Shown: positions 35,273 through 47,886 of the stretch, piece after piece | Numbering within the stretch: position 1 is the stretch's first letter | How the letters are laid out: each line of letters opens with the position of its first letter | Assembly (NCBI RefSeq): GCF_018812025.1 | Contig: NC_063061.1 | Span: 6,189,796 to 6,253,795, forward strand | Direction of reading: 5' to 3' | DNA: 64,000 nucleotides | Source: Megalobrama amblycephala | Lineage: Eukaryota; Chordata; Actinopteri; Cypriniformes; Xenocyprididae | Notes under the pieces: model-generated | Told to the model about the DNA's origin: nothing | Databases searched by the model: none | The model's input: the letters and a program-made list of their open reading frames with translations, nothing else | Program-made: the position numbers and the translations under genes

Positions 35273-36290
35273 ACGCATTCTGAAAAAAGGGATGCATTGA
35301 TAATTAGTGATTAAAACTGGTTGGTTTACATTATTCAAAGCATAAAGATAATTCCTTAAATATTAACACCTCTTCAAAACAATGGCAAACAGCCTGAAAA
35401 AGTGCTTCATGTGGTAAACAGTTTTAATTCAAGCCAAAAATAGTATGTGGTTGAATGTCCCAAAATTGATCAAGAACAAGTCATTGTCATTTCTTTTTTG
35501 ATAACAACACAAGGATTCACATGCAGGACAAACTGTGTATCATTAGAAAGATTTAATACTCCAGCCTTGATATTTGGCCACTGTTTATGATAAAAACTCA
35601 GATCCATGACAATAATTTCTTAATCTATGTCAGGAGTGCAAAATAATTGATCAGTAACTTATGATATTTTGAATAGAATAAAAACACGCACTCATATTCA
35701 GTCACGTCTGCTGTGGTTTATTTGTGTTCACCCAGCTGCACTGAACAGCGTCCATTAGGGCTCTTAGTCCAAAGGTGCGCATATTTGGAGAAATATTGAT
35801 TTATTCTCACGTTTCCAAAATATTTTGTCATACAGAAAATAATTTCTATTCATTAACCACTGAATTATGCAACCTGATGAGCTGAAAGAGCGTTCAGAGC
35901 GAGCTCTGTCTCTCCTGTTCCAGGTTTATGTGAGTTATGACTCAGTGAGAGCTTATTCGGTCTAGAGCTGTCAATCATATTACGTGACCATAATTCCTGC
36001 CCTTCTTCATGACGCTGTCCTCTACACTTTCTCGTTTTGAGTTCCATGAAGAACAAACTCAAAGAAACATTTCTACATGTGAAACGAGAAGCTAATAAAC
36101 ACCCAATCATGATAGTATATGATTTGTGTGAGATTTTCATGTGATTTGGGGTATTTTCATATCAATAAAGGATGTTTACATTATAAATGCTAAGCAGGTG
36201 TAGTAATTAGATGCGTACAAAAGGCTATACATAATATATTAGAAATGAAGCATGACCGCACTTGTGGCTTCAGTGTCATTGTGTTTCTAA
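35273..36290. other. Non-coding, nothing recognised
   Basis: No gene or element terminus supported. Confidence 0.4.
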
Positions 36291-36293
36291 GAG

Positions 36294-36500
36294 CTCGTCC
36301 ACACGGAGACGCGCTTAGCTCTATACGTAAAAAAAATAAATAAAAAAAATCGTCCAGACGGATCTGGTGTTTTGGGAGCCTGAAATTGCTATTTTTTGAA
36401 ACCGGGTCCCAGAGTGGATTAATCTGAAAACGACACCCTTGCGTTTTCAGCCAATCCGTATATTTTGTGAAACGTTGATGTCATCACTCACGTCTCAACC
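36294..36500. repeat. Dispersed repeat with GTCCACACGGAGACGCG
   Basis: GAGCTCGTCCACACGGAGAC at the left and a section GAAACCGGGTCCCAGAGTGG with CTGAAAACGACACCC are phrases, from memory, of a common fish MITE. The right end is unclear. Confidence 0.45.
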
Positions 36501-36872
36501 CTAGTCAGACACCATGTCACATAACAGTAACAACAACAACAATGGTGGACTACATGTTCATGCTGCAGAAGCTACTGAGCCTATTACTAAAGTTTGTGTA
36601 AATTTTATGCACATGCTCCAAGTCGTCTTCTCCGTTTTTTGTGTATCTCTGTGAAGAGAATTACAGTGCCACATACTGGTCTGGCATGCATATTACATTG
36701 TTTTGAATCAGTTTCGGTGGTTTCGTGTGTACGCAGATATTTCTTGAGACGACGCCGTGTTTACGGAATTTTTTTTAGAACGAGGAAAAAAAAAAGATCG
36801 GATAGGGAAAGCTCTGGCTTATGAGCAGCAACTGTTTTATTTCGGGTATGTCATGACCCACTTGTCAAAATG

Positions 36873-37323
36873 TATGGAAGCTTGTTTCCGCCACTAAATA
36901 AAAAACATAAAAGGTAATTGCGACTTTTTATTTCACAATTCTGACCTTATTTCTCAGAATTGCAAGATTTAAACTTGCAACTGTGAGTTATAAAGTCAGA
37001 ATTGTGTGTTACAATGTCAGAAATGCGAGATTCTTGAATGAATGATTCTAGAATGACTTTTTTCCTGCAATTCTGACATTTTTCTCACAATTGCAAGTTT
37101 TCATCAAGCAATTCTGACTTTTTAACTCACAATTCTAACATTATATCACAAAATTCTGACTTTATAACTCACAATTCTGACTTTATAACTCACAATTCTG
37201 ACTTTGTAATGCAATTGTGTTTATGTGTCGCAATTGTGAGAAAAAAAAAAGTCAGACTTGTGAGATAAAAAGTCACAATTAACTTTTTTATTGTTTATTT
37301 CATGACAGAAACAAGCTTCCATA
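36873..37323. mobile_element. CAGAATTGTGAG-family element, complete-looking copy
   Basis: Ends TATGGAAGCTTGTTTCCG and AGAAACAAGCTTCCATA are inverse. The interior is made of about twenty degenerate alternating units such as TCACAATTCTGACTTT and GTCAGAATTGTG in both orientations. No target duplication was recognised. Non-coding. Confidence 0.65.
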
Positions 37324-39106
37324 AACATGGGTGGTGTGGGAGAAGGGGTTAATTGTCATGAATTTTACGTCACAATACAAAAAATGTAATGGTCCCAAAT
37401 ATTTCCTTTTCTTTGAATTTGGACTACAGTATTGATATGTTTTCATATCACAATCATTTAGTTACATTGAATCAACATGACTGCATTAGGTTACACCAAT
37501 GAGAGTCAGAAAGATAACTCTGTAACAACTGCACATTTTTACTTTAGAGGGAAATTGTATCGGTATCATTTCACTGTATAAAGTGAAAACATATTACTCT
37601 CTGATTTTTACTACTTAAACATCAACGTCATAACAACTAAACATCTGTGAATGATGTACACAGGTATGATAATGTGCAGTTCACATGGTAATTATGGTAA
37701 TTGTGTCATATCTGAGCGAGGGGAGAAATGGTTCAATTATACTATTGTTTAAATTAACTTTTTCATTGCACCCTGCAAGCACCTAATTGACCGTGTGTGT
37801 TAGATTAATGAACATCGTGTGTGTGTGTTATCCCAGGTTAACAAATACAAAGTGAGAGACAAAGCCTGGCTATATTACCACAGAATATATTCATTATATT
37901 TTAATGATCAAAAATGGCAGCCAGTATGTTATGTTCTTCTAGGGGTTGTGTGCCACCTGAGCAACTGTCATTGACATGAATGGGAATGGTCAGTCCCTGT
38001 CAATTGAGTTGAGCAGTTTGAGTGAACAAATAGGAATGAATGATTGTTGTGGGATGTTTTCATCAAAGATGAGTGGCCAACTGTCTTACTATATGAGCTA
38101 AAAAAGAAAGTATTCAATGTGACTTCTCTATATTCTAATTCTTTTAAAGCCATACAATATCTTTATGTCAATAATTGGCTGGAATCTATCAACGTGTCAA
38201 ACAACATTGGATTTTGCATGTGATGATCATTGACAAAAATATTATTTTTGGGTGAAATGATCCTTGATTATATTCACAAGGCCATTGAATTTGAACATGA
38301 CGACTGCAGTCGGAACACTCCATCTTGTATGAAGGGAAGGGGGTTGTGGGATTGACTGTAGAAAACAGATGAATGAAAGCCTTGTGGAAAGTCGTCAGTG
38401 AGAGGATACGAGAATAAAGTCTCGAACATTCATCAGTTTTACAACCATTGATTTTCAGACGCCGCAAGCTGTCCTGCTGTGACGCTTCCCGTCAAGGTGA
38501 GACTCTTATATTGGGATGTATTTTTCAACCTTGTGACTTTGCCGTGATGCAGGAACACTCTGTTCCTTCTTGAGGGTAGAGGGGAAACTATTTCAAACTT
38601 CATATTAAGAGCAGTTTGGCCTGCTGTAGAAAAATAACTAACTTCACTGATGAAGAGTTTATTGTATAATTTGATTTAACGGGCTAAAAATTAAGAGCCC
38701 TACAATCAACTTAACTGATGTTTAAGCCACAGGATAATGGGATTCTTTCCCTAGTCAGTGGCCTCAGTCACTACCTCCCATAGTGGTAGAGCCCTTGTTC
38801 TATTTTTAACAACAGGAGAAATATGGCTGAAAAAATGAGTGTATGTTTTGGTATGCACAGACAGCAAAAAAAAGTAGTAGTCAATATGAGTCTTAAAGGG
38901 ATATTCCACCCTTAAAATTAAAATTCTGTCCTCATTTGCTCACTCACATGTCCTTTCAAACCTGTACGACTTTGTCTTTTGTGGAGAATAAAAGTTTTGT
39001 TTTTTGTTTTGTTTTGTTTTGTTTGAAGTCATTGGTAACCAAATATTGGGTTAAAACATTTTTTCAAAAATATGGATTTTTTTCTTTAATAATAATAAAA
39101 AAAAGT

Positions 39107-39108
<2 letters not shown>
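37324..39108. other. Non-coding, with one MITE end
   Basis: Around 38894-38990 AAAGGGATATTCCACCC followed by TTTGCTCACTCACATGTCC is the end of a GTTAGTTCAC-like element. Nothing else recognised. Confidence 0.4.

Positions 39109-39177
<69 letters not shown>
39109..39177. repeat. (TA)n microsatellite
   Basis: About 34 uninterrupted TA units, 45 bp from the left end of a Tc1 element. Confidence 0.95.
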
Positions 39178-39179
<2 letters not shown>

Positions 39180-39224
39180 TTATATATTAAGTGTTCCTTA
39201 ATATATAACCAATTATATATTATA

Positions 39225-40789
39225 TAGTGGTGGTCAGAATTATTGGTACCCTTGGTAAATATGATTAAAGATGACTGTAAAAAAATAAATCTGCATTGTT
39301 TATCCTTTTGATCTTTAATTCATAAAATTGGCAAAAATCTAACCTTTCATTGAAGGAAAAGAATTGAAAGTGGGGGGAAAATCCCATTATGAAATAAATG
39401 TTTGTTTTTTTTTCTCCAAAACACATTGGCCACAATTATTGGCACCCCTAGAATGTTTTATTAGTGAAATATCTCTGCAGTATATTCCCATTGATATTTT
39501 ACATTTTTTTTAGCACACCAGGGTGATCATGAACATCTAAGTTTCCAGCCATGACTTCCTGTTCCGCGGGAGTATAAACATAAGGAAACACAAAGGCCAA
39601 ATGCTTTTAATCAGTCATCAAAATAAGTAAATCCAAAGAATATAGTTCTGATGTGCAGCAAAAGATTGTTGAGCTTCACAAAATAGAAAGTGCAATAATT
39701 AAGAAGTTCCAATCAACTAAAGATGTTACAAATCTGCCTGGAAGAGGACGTGTGTCTAAATCGTCCTAATGCACATTGAGGAGGAAAGTTTGAGTAGCCA
39801 GAGACTTTCCAAGGATCACAGCTGGAGAATTGCAGAGATTAGTTGAGTCTTGAGTCTCAGAAAGCCTAAAAAAATGATCAAACAGCACCTACATTCCCAC
39901 AAGTTGTTTGGGAGGGTTTCAAGAAAAATCCTCTGCTCTCATCCAGAAACAATCTCCAGCATATTCAGTTGTCAGACACTGGGACTTCAAACGGGACCGG
40001 CTTCTATAGTCAGATGAAACTAAAAAAAGAGCTTTTTGGCAGCAAACTCACCAGATGGGTTTGGTGCACACATGGATAAAAAGTACCCCATGCCTACGGT
40101 TAAATATACTGCTGGATCTTTAATGTTGTCTGCCTATTTTTCTGCTGGAGGTCCTGGACATCTTGTTCAGATATATGGTATCATGGATTCTATCAAATAC
40201 CAACAGATAAAAAATCAAAACCTGACCGCTTCTGCTAGAAATCCAATAATGGGCCGTGGTTGGATCTTCCATCAGGATAATGATCCAAAACAAACATCAA
40301 AACCAACACAAAAATGTGTCTCCGAGCACAAAATGAAGCTTCTGCCATGGCCGTCCCAATCCCCTGACCTGAACCCTAAAGAAAATGAATGGAGTAAACT
40401 GAAGAGAAGAAGCACCAACATGGAGCTGGGAATCTGAAGGATCTGGAGAGATTCTGCATGAAGGATGGTCTCTGATCTCTTGTCAGGTGTTCTCCAAACT
40501 CATCAGGGATTATAGGTGAAGTTCATAGAGCTGTTATCTTGGCAAAAGGAGGTTGCAAAAAGTATTGAATAAAAGGGTGCCAATAATTGTGGCCAACGTG
40601 TTTTGGAGAAAAACATTTATTACATAAACTTTCAATTCCCTCCACTTTCAATTCTTTTCCTTCAAGGAAAAGGTTAGATTTTTGTTAATTTTATGAATTA
40701 AAGATCAAAAGGATAAACAATGCAGATTTATTTTTACAGTCATCTTTGATCATATTTACCAAGGGTGCCAATAATTCTGACCACCACTG
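39225..40789 (+). mobile_element. Tc1/mariner element, full length, degraded
   Basis: TIRs TAGTGGTGGTCAGAATTATT and AATAATTCTGACCACCACTG, with TA duplicated at 39223-39224 and 40790-40791. 1565 bp, the usual length for Tc1. It holds one transposase relic on the + strand. Confidence 0.9.
39626..40437 (+). pseudogene. Tc1-family transposase, degraded (39.2-kb element)
   Basis: N-terminal remnants (SSDVQQKIVELHKIES, NLPGRGRVSKSS) are followed, after frameshifts, by LL-stop-SDETK, where the TAG replaces the Trp codon before the first catalytic Asp. An open frame then runs to the end: VKYTAGSLMLSAYFSAGG, GWIFHQDNDPKQTSKP (second Asp) and SPDLNPKENEWSKLKRR (third acidic residue in KEN). All three DDE residues are still encoded, but frameshifts and at least one stop disable the protein. 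Confidence 0.85.
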
Positions 40790-40791
40790 TA

Positions 40792-41639
40792 TATAATGCA
40801 TTCTAATAACCAATTAACAATTCCTTTACCACAAGCTAATTAAACAATAATAACTGTGTTAATTAAAGTGACAATGAATGAAAAACTCACTATTTGTATA
40901 TTAATATTAACATTGTAGAGACAACATAGACTATGAATTAACCTTAAACCAATAGTTTGTTAATGATTTGTAAATACTTTATTACTGTATACTTCAGTGT
41001 TACCAAACATTTGTGATAGTGAAAATCATCATCTGCACATTTGAACAGTCTCTTTTTACTCTGACCTGTGATATTGGAAGTACTCCTCCACAGCGTTTAG
41101 TATTTTTTCACAGCTTTTTGTAAGTTGGTTTTCAGCTTCCTTTGGCAGTCTGTGTGTCCCGAGGCTCTAGGGGCCCGTGGCAGTCCAACGCTCCAGGGCA
41201 CCGGTCCCACTGGCCCAGTCCATAATCCAGCTCTGGTGAAAAGTCTTATTCGATTGATCTACTGATAAACTAGTCAAGGAAAGACTGAATTACATGGCTA
41301 ACAAACACCTGATTTACAGGCAACCTGGTTTTCTAATCAATAGCTTAATTGATCTATAACATATGTACAATCTTTAAGGAAATGTGAAGCAACCACCTGT
41401 ATATTCTGCCAACATTTGGTATTGCCATGGTTGTGTGGTAGCACATGAAACCTTAGTTTATTTATACCAATAAACACATTTTAAATAAACATTTGCAATT
41501 CAGTAGTCTTATTTTAGACACAAATCTTTGTGAGCAATGAACAGTGTACATAAAAAAAGCAAGAGTCTTGAAAGCAGCAATGCATTAAGCAGGTGATACT
41601 ATTTATGTGATACTACCTAGTAACTTATATGTCTCATGC

Positions 41640-41716
<77 letters not shown>

Positions 41717-41936
41717 AAGTGCCTGTGCGTGTGTTGGGACTCAACATAAATACATATTATTCTCAAATTCTAAATGCCTCTACCTCAAAAGTGCATTGCA
41801 CCTCAGGAATCCAATGTGTCTGGACAAACATAGAGGGAATGGACTGTCTATGGAAATCAGTCCCGATGGATTAGCATCATCACTCCAGTCACTTCAGAAA
41901 TCATTCTAATATGCTGATTTGGTGCTCAAGTAACAA

Positions 41937-41940
<4 letters not shown>
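40792..41940. other. Non-coding, with a long GT microsatellite
   Basis: (GT)n at about 41643-41712, some 35 units. No gene seen. Confidence 0.6.

Positions 41941-42011
<71 letters not shown>
41941..42011. repeat. (AT)n microsatellite abutting a Tc1 element
   Basis: About 35 AT units whose last TA is the target dinucleotide of the element that follows. Confidence 0.95.
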
Positions 42012-42014
<3 letters not shown>

Positions 42015-42094
42015 CGATCAGGCATAACATTATGAGCACTGACAGGTGAAGTGAATAACACTGATTATCTCTTCATCATAGCACCTATTAGTGG

Positions 42095-42520
42095 GTGGGA
42101 TGTATTAGGGACCAACAGTGGACACGTGAGCATCAGAACTGGACCACAGAGCAATGGAAGAAGGTGGCCTGGTCTGATGAATCACGTTTTCTTTTACATC
42201 ACGTGAATGGACGGGTGGGTGTGCGTCACTTATCTGGGGAACACATGGCACCAGGATGCACTATGGAAAGAAGGCAAGTCGGCAGAGGCAGTGTGGTGCT
42301 TTGGGCAATGTTTGGGATGTTACTTTGACACATACCACCTACCTAAGCATTGTTGAAGACCATGTACACCCTTTCATGGAAATGGTATTCCCTGGTGGCT
42401 GTGGCCTCTTTCAGCAGGATACTTGACTTGGCCTGCAAATTCCCCAGATCTCAATCCAATCGAGCATCTGTGGGATGTGCTGAACAAACAAGTCTGATCC
42501 ATGGAAGCCCCAGCTCACAA
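42095..42520 (+). pseudogene. Tc1-family transposase fragment (42-kb element)
   Basis: Begins after the DNA-binding domain. Visible parts are NWTTEQWKKVAWSDESRF (first Asp), RGSVVLWAMFG, then in shifted frames LFQQD (second Asp) and NSPDLNPIEHLWDVLNKQ (third acidic residue in IEH). The helix-turn-helix domain is deleted between the left TIR and 42095, and frameshifts separate the blocks. Inactive. Confidence 0.8.
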
Positions 42521-42533
42521 CTTAGAGGACTTA

Positions 42534-43027
42534 CAGGATTAGTTCACTTTCAAAATTTCCTGATAATTTACTCACCCCCATGTCATCCAAGATGAACTTA
42601 TGGAAAAAAATGGAACTGGCACCGTGTTCGTTCCATAATTTGAATAGGGAAGGTGTAGGACACACAGCGTAAGCTTTTGGAAGAATACGGAAGGCGGTCT
42701 GGTGGAAGCACTTGCGAGGCGATCATTTATGTTTATGAAGCATATACATTTTTATTTTTTTCAAAAATGGCCGTTTCCCTAGATAAGACCCTTATTCCTC
42801 ATCTGGTATCAATTAAAGCCTTTTGAAGCTGCACTGAAACTGTAATTTTGTCCTTCAGCCATTTGGGGTCAATTGAAGTCCACTATAAGCAGAATAATCC
42901 TGGAATGTTTTCATCAAAAACCTTAATTTCTTTTCGACTAAAGAAAGAAAAAGAATGGACATCTTGGAGGACATGGGGGTGAGTAAATTATCAGGAAATT
43001 ATAATTTGAAAGTGAACTAACCCTTTA
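42534..43027. mobile_element. hAT-like MITE nested in the 42-kb Tc1
   Basis: Ends AGGATTAGTTCACTTTC and GAAAGTGAACTAACCCTTT are inverse. AATTTACTCACCCCCATGTC and GGGGGTGAGTAAATT form the next inner pair. Same family as 6895-7345. Confidence 0.7.
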
Positions 43028-43196
43028 AAGGATCCGCTGCTAACATCTTGGTGCCAGATACCACAGCACACCTTCAGGGGTCTAGTGGAGTCCATGCCTC
43101 AACGGTCAAGGCTGTTTTGGCAGCAAAAGGGTGACAATATAGACAATATTAGAAAGGTGGTCATAATGTTATGCCTGATATGTGTGTATGCATATA

Positions 43197-43229
43197 CAAC
43201 CCGAATTCCGGAAATATTGTGACTTTTTT

Positions 43230-43262
<33 letters not shown>

Positions 43263-44708
43263 TTATTTTATTGAATTAAATGAAAACTAAAAGACTTTCA
43301 AATCACATGAGCCAATATTTTGTTCACAATAGAACATAGATAACATGATAAATGTTTAAACTGAGAAATTTTAATGAGCTAATTTCAAATTTGATGCCTG
43401 CTACAGGTCTCAAAAAAGTTGGCACAGGGGCAACAAATGGCTGAAAAAGCAAGAAATGTTTAAAATAGTCAGCTGGGAGAACATCTAGCAGCTAATTAAC
43501 TTAACTGATATCAGGTCTGTAACATGATTAGCTATAAAAGGGAGGTCTTAGAGAGGCAGAGTCTCTCAGAAGTAAAGATGGGCAGAGCTGTAAAAGAGTG
43601 CGTAAAAAGATTGTGGAATACTTCCTCGTCAACGCCAAATTGCAAAGGCTTTGCAAATCTCATCATCTACAGTGTATAACATCATCAAAATAGAGAAACT
43701 GAAGAAATCATTGTGCGTAAGGGACAAGGCTGAAGACTTTTATTGGATGCCCGTGGTCTTCTGGCCCTCAGACGACACTGCATCACTCATCGGCATGATT
43801 GTGTCAATGACATTATTAAATGGGCCCAGGAATACTATCATGAAAAAAAGGAAGCCACATGTGAGCATGGTCCAGAAGTGCCGTTGTGTCCTGTGGACCA
43901 AGGCTCATTTAAAATGGACTGTTTCAAAGTGTAAAAGAACTATGGTCAGATGAGTCCAAATTTGACATTCTTGTTGGAAATCACATACGCTATATCCTCC
44001 GGTCTAAAGAGGAGGGAGACCTTCCAGCGTGTTATCAGCATTCAGTTCAAAATCCAGCATCTCTGATGGTATGGGGGTGCATAAGTGCATACGGTATGGG
44101 CAGCTTGCATGTTTTGGAAGGCACTATGAATGTTGAAAGGTATATAAAGGTTTTAGAGCAACATATGCTCCCCTCCAGACAACTTCTATTTCAGGGAAGG
44201 CCTTGTGTATTTCAGCAGGACAATGCAAAACCTCATACTGCAGCTATTACAACAGCATGGCTTTGTCGTAGAAGAGTCGGGGTGCTGAACTGGCCTGTCT
44301 GCAGTCCAGATCTTCCACCTATAGAGAACATTTGGCACATCATTAAATGAAAGACGACCATGAACTCTTCAGCAGCTAAAAACCTATATCAGGCAAGAAT
44401 GGGACCAAATTTCAACACCAATACTGCAGGATCTCATAACTCTGATGCCCAGACGTCTTCAAACTGTTTTGAAAAGAAGAGGAGATGGTAAACATGCCCC
44501 CGTCCCAACTATTTTGAGACCTGTAGCAGGCATCAAATTTGAAATGAGCTCATTTTGTGCATAAAATTGTAAAATTTCTCAGTTTAAACATTTGTTATCT
44601 ATTTTCTATTGTGAATTAAAAAAAAAAATTGGCTCATGTGCCTTTAAAGTGTTTTAGTTTTCACTTTACTCAAATTTAAAAAACGTCCCAACATTTCTGG
44701 AATTCGGG

Positions 44709-44711
<3 letters not shown>
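43197..44711 (+). mobile_element. Tc1/mariner element with CAACCCGAATTCCGG termini
   Basis: TIRs CAACCCGAATTCCGGAAATA and TTTCTGGAATTCGGGTTG bound 1515 bp. It begins only 12 bp after the previous Tc1 element ends. An internal (TTG)n tract is at 43230-43260. Confidence 0.9.
43578..44480 (+). pseudogene. Tc1-family transposase, degraded (43-kb element)
   Basis: Starts near MGRAVKECVKRLWNTSSS and a helix-turn-helix remnant (ISSSTVYNIIKIEKL). Later frames show [16 protein letters not shown] (first Asp), [30 protein letters not shown] (second Asp) and [15 protein letters not shown] (third acidic residue in IEN), then a stop. The DDE residues persist, but frameshifts between 43740 and 44060 break the protein. 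Confidence 0.85.
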
Positions 44712-44756
<45 letters not shown>

Positions 44757-44765
44757 ATATATATT
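44712..44765. repeat. (GT)n-(TA)n microsatellite between two elements
   Basis: A near-perfect GT tract with one TTTG interruption, ending in TATATATATT, directly between the 43-kb and 44.8-kb elements. Confidence 0.9.
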
Positions 44766-45082
44766 AGTTGAGCTTACATACCCCTTGCAGAATCTAGAAA
44801 AAATGTTAATCATTTTAACAAAATGAAAATGGCATGTTATTTTTTATTTAGTACTGTCCTTAATAAACTATTTCAGCTGTTTATAACTATACATAAAGTC
44901 CACAAGAGAAAAAATAGCAGAAATTATAAAAATGACCCATTTCAAAAGTGGGGTAATTTTTACAACTGAGGGACTCAGACAAAACTATTACAAAAGCTGC
45001 AAACATTCACTGATGCTCCAGAAGGAAACACGATGCGTTAAGATTCAGGGGTGAAAACTTTCGAACAAGAAATTGATGTGCA

Positions 45083-45118
<36 letters not shown>

Positions 45119-45760
45119 ACATATTTTTTCATTTAGTTCTGCCCTTTGGAAGCTACAAAAGATACATGTTTTTTTTTTTGTTTGTTTTTTTTTAAACATT
45201 TATTCTGTTCATCCAATTCAAAAAGTTTACAACCACGACTCTTAATTCGTTGTGTTTCCTTCTGGAGCATCGGTGAATATTTGAACCTTTTTTAATAGTT
45301 GTGTTTAGGTCCCTCAATTGTCCTCAGTGTAAAAAGATGGATCTCAGAATTATACAGTCACTGCTGGAAACAGTTCAAATATGCAAAAGATGCTGGAAAA
45401 CCAAAAAGAATCTGCAGTATTTTTCTGAAGAACAGAGCTCAGTTTAACTTCTCAGGACAAACAAGAGACTCATGAACAACCATCACAAAACAAAAAAACA
45501 AAACAAAAAAAACCAAAAAAAAAACAGCCGTGGATCATCCAGGTAACCACATCAAGGGTATGTAAACTGTTGAACGGGGTCATTTTTTATAAATTCAGCT
45601 ATTTTTTTGTCTTGTGGACTTTATGTAAAACAACTGTTATGTGAAATAGTTTATTAAGGACAGTACTAAATAAAAAAAAAATAACATGCAATTTTTATGA
45701 TCCTTCTTATTTTGTTAAAATGATTAACATTTTTTCTAGATTCTGCAAGATTGAGCTAAC

Positions 45761-45761
<1 letters not shown>
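44766..45761. mobile_element. Non-coding Tc1-like foldback element
   Basis: Left AGTTGAGCTTACATACCCC and right GATTGAGCTAACT flank shared inverse segments: CTAGAAAAAATGTTAATCAT, TTTAGTACTGTCCTTAATAA and ATGCTCCAGAAGGAAACACG. Arms are about 300 bp and imperfect. The interior has T and A runs only. Confidence 0.7.

Positions 45762-45812
<51 letters not shown>
45762..45812. repeat. (GT)n-(TA)n microsatellite
   Basis: Follows the right end of the foldback element. About 6 GT then 19 TA units. Confidence 0.9.
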
Positions 45813-45814
<2 letters not shown>

Positions 45815-46962
45815 AATATCACACTAATTTAAATGCACCTTTTATTTACCAGCTATGAAATGGACATGTATGCATTATAAAATGATTTTTTTTTACAGTC
45901 AAATATTTACCATCAAATGTTAGAGTCAGTTCTATGAAATGTAGTCATAAATGACTCTATTTATTTTATAATTATATACTTCTTATATAATTTTATAATA
46001 TTTATAATATATATAATATTATAAAATCTGATGTCAGACAGTTTTACACAGACATCCCTCGCATTATACAGGGTTTCGTGATCTGCAAGTCAGCTCTGTT
46101 TTTCAATCAAATCTTATTTATTTGCACATTTTGCACCTTTAAGCATGACTGAATGATGTAGTGTCCTCTTGTGTTCTGCAGACTTTAAACATTTCCACTG
46201 AACTGTACTGTACATCGCACTCAAGCAAAGTTTGAAATAATTGGTGTAAGCACAAATAAACTGCTCAATAGCGCATTTTGAGAATTCAGCAACAGAAACA
46301 GAAAGAATGTCTATCTAAGCCGTTTCAGGACTGCATTCCTACAGATAAAGCAATACATCATGATGTAAACCTCACAGGGAGAGTTGGGGGAGAAAAAAAC
46401 TTAATTAGCCTTCCACAACACAACTGAGTGACTTTTTTAATAAGAGAATTTGCAACAAACAAATTCAAGCGTTGTAGCTCTTTCAAACTGCACACGTTCA
46501 AGTATGCTTTCCAAAGCGCATTTTTGAGTGAGTCAGCACTGGAGAAATTGCTGTAGCTATTCGAATTTACTTCATGATTGCCTTTAAGTTTCAAGATATT
46601 TAAATTGAGACAGAAACACATTTTCTTTTCAGTCTCCCGTGAGACAACATGCAAAAAAAAAAGTAAAGTGCATGAAAAATCTATGACTGATGACAGGTGA
46701 TTATGGCTACCCAACATTTAATAGCCTCGTTTTACGGTGTGAAGAAGGGCTATAGTGGATTTTGAGAAAAACAACTCGGGGTTTCCATTAGAAAATAAAC
46801 TAGTTCAGTTTGTCTAATAACAATGTCCAACAATCGGTATACATTTTTGTCTTTTTCTTTATGAAATGAGATCAAATGAGATCAAATATTTGAGATAAGA
46901 CCACTGAAATTCATAGCTAGCATTATATGTATTATGATTAGACACAATTACAATTTTAATTT
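45813..46962. other. Non-coding, nothing recognised
   Basis: AT-rich. A 119-codon frame on the - strand at 46358-46717 shows no recognisable domain. Confidence 0.4.
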
Positions 46963-46966
46963 TTAA

Positions 46967-47630
46967 AGGGGTGGTTGATTATGATTTTATTTTATTTTAT
47001 TTTTATAACTTTAGTTATTGTGTAGTGTTGCTGTTTGAGCATAAACAACATAAGCAAAGTTATGACGCTCAAAGTTCAATGCAAAGGACAACAAATGGCT
47101 GGTAGGGACTACAACAAGCTTCTTCATGGGTTAGTGACATCACAAACCCCAAAATTTACATAAACCCCGCCCCCGAGAACATGCAACAAAGGGGGTGAGG
47201 CCATGTTGGGCTGCTTTAGAGAAGAGGAAGAGTTGTTGTAGTAGAGTTTTGTTACCATGCTGTCATTTTATGTCGGACTGCTTCACAAACGAGGGTCGAT
47301 TCAATGCTGGATTTGCACAAAACATTAACATGACGGCACATTCTAGTCGATGAGCTGAATCAACTCCACAGCAACTACATAAATTTATCCACTAACCATT
47401 CAGAAACATCCAGTTTCATTCTAAAAGTTGTAACTTCTTCCTGAGTCTCTCCATCAGTGTCGAATCCGGTTTGAACAATGTAAGGCTGAACACCGTTACT
47501 GACAATCCTCATTTTGGCTGCGTGAGATTCTCCAGCTTTGTTGTTGTTGAGCTGTTAAAGCTCCGCCCTCTTCTGGAAAGAGCACCGGAAGTAGCAGCCA
47601 ATTTGCATTTACAGGAACGGGGTTAATAAT
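46967..47630 (+). mobile_element. TTAA-target MITE, family copy A2, 3' end lost
   Basis: Begins AGGGGTGGTTGATTATG after TTAA (46963-46966), like 5245-5800. It shares AACACCGTTACTGACAATCC and AGCTCCGCCCTCTTCTGGAA with other copies. No closing TTAA terminus was found. Confidence 0.6.
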
Positions 47631-47633
47631 GGG

Positions 47634-47886
47634 GGTAACACTTTATTCACTTTAGACATTCTACTAGCTATAAGTAACTACATGTCAACTAACACTCATT
47701 AGAGTACTATCTGCTTAATATCACTATGCTTAATAAGACTTTAATGTGATGCTTCCCCAATCATTTGACTTTGCAACTACATGTCAACCCGAAACCTAAC
47801 AGTCTACTGCAGTCTAGTAATACTCTAATGAGAGTTAGTTGACCAGTAGAATGTCTAAAGTGGACCATCGAAATATTGTGTAACCA
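47634..47886. mobile_element. MITE with GGTAACACTTTATTCAC end
   Basis: CTTTAGACATTCTACTAGC at the left and CAGTAGAATGTCTAAAG at the right are inverse, with further paired GTTAACTAAC-like segments inside. Non-coding. Confidence 0.55.

Larger units (their letters stand above)
42012..43184 (+). mobile_element. Tc1/mariner element with internal deletion and nested MITE
   Basis: Left TIR CACCGATCAGGCATAACATT and right TCATAATGTTATGCCTGATA are inverse. The transposase N-terminus is missing. A MITE of about 494 bp is inserted at 42534-43027. Confidence 0.85.

Noticed and set aside
46358..46717. 119-codon open frame on the - strand
   Set aside because: No domain, signal, or splice context that I recognise; composition resembles the AT-rich surroundings.
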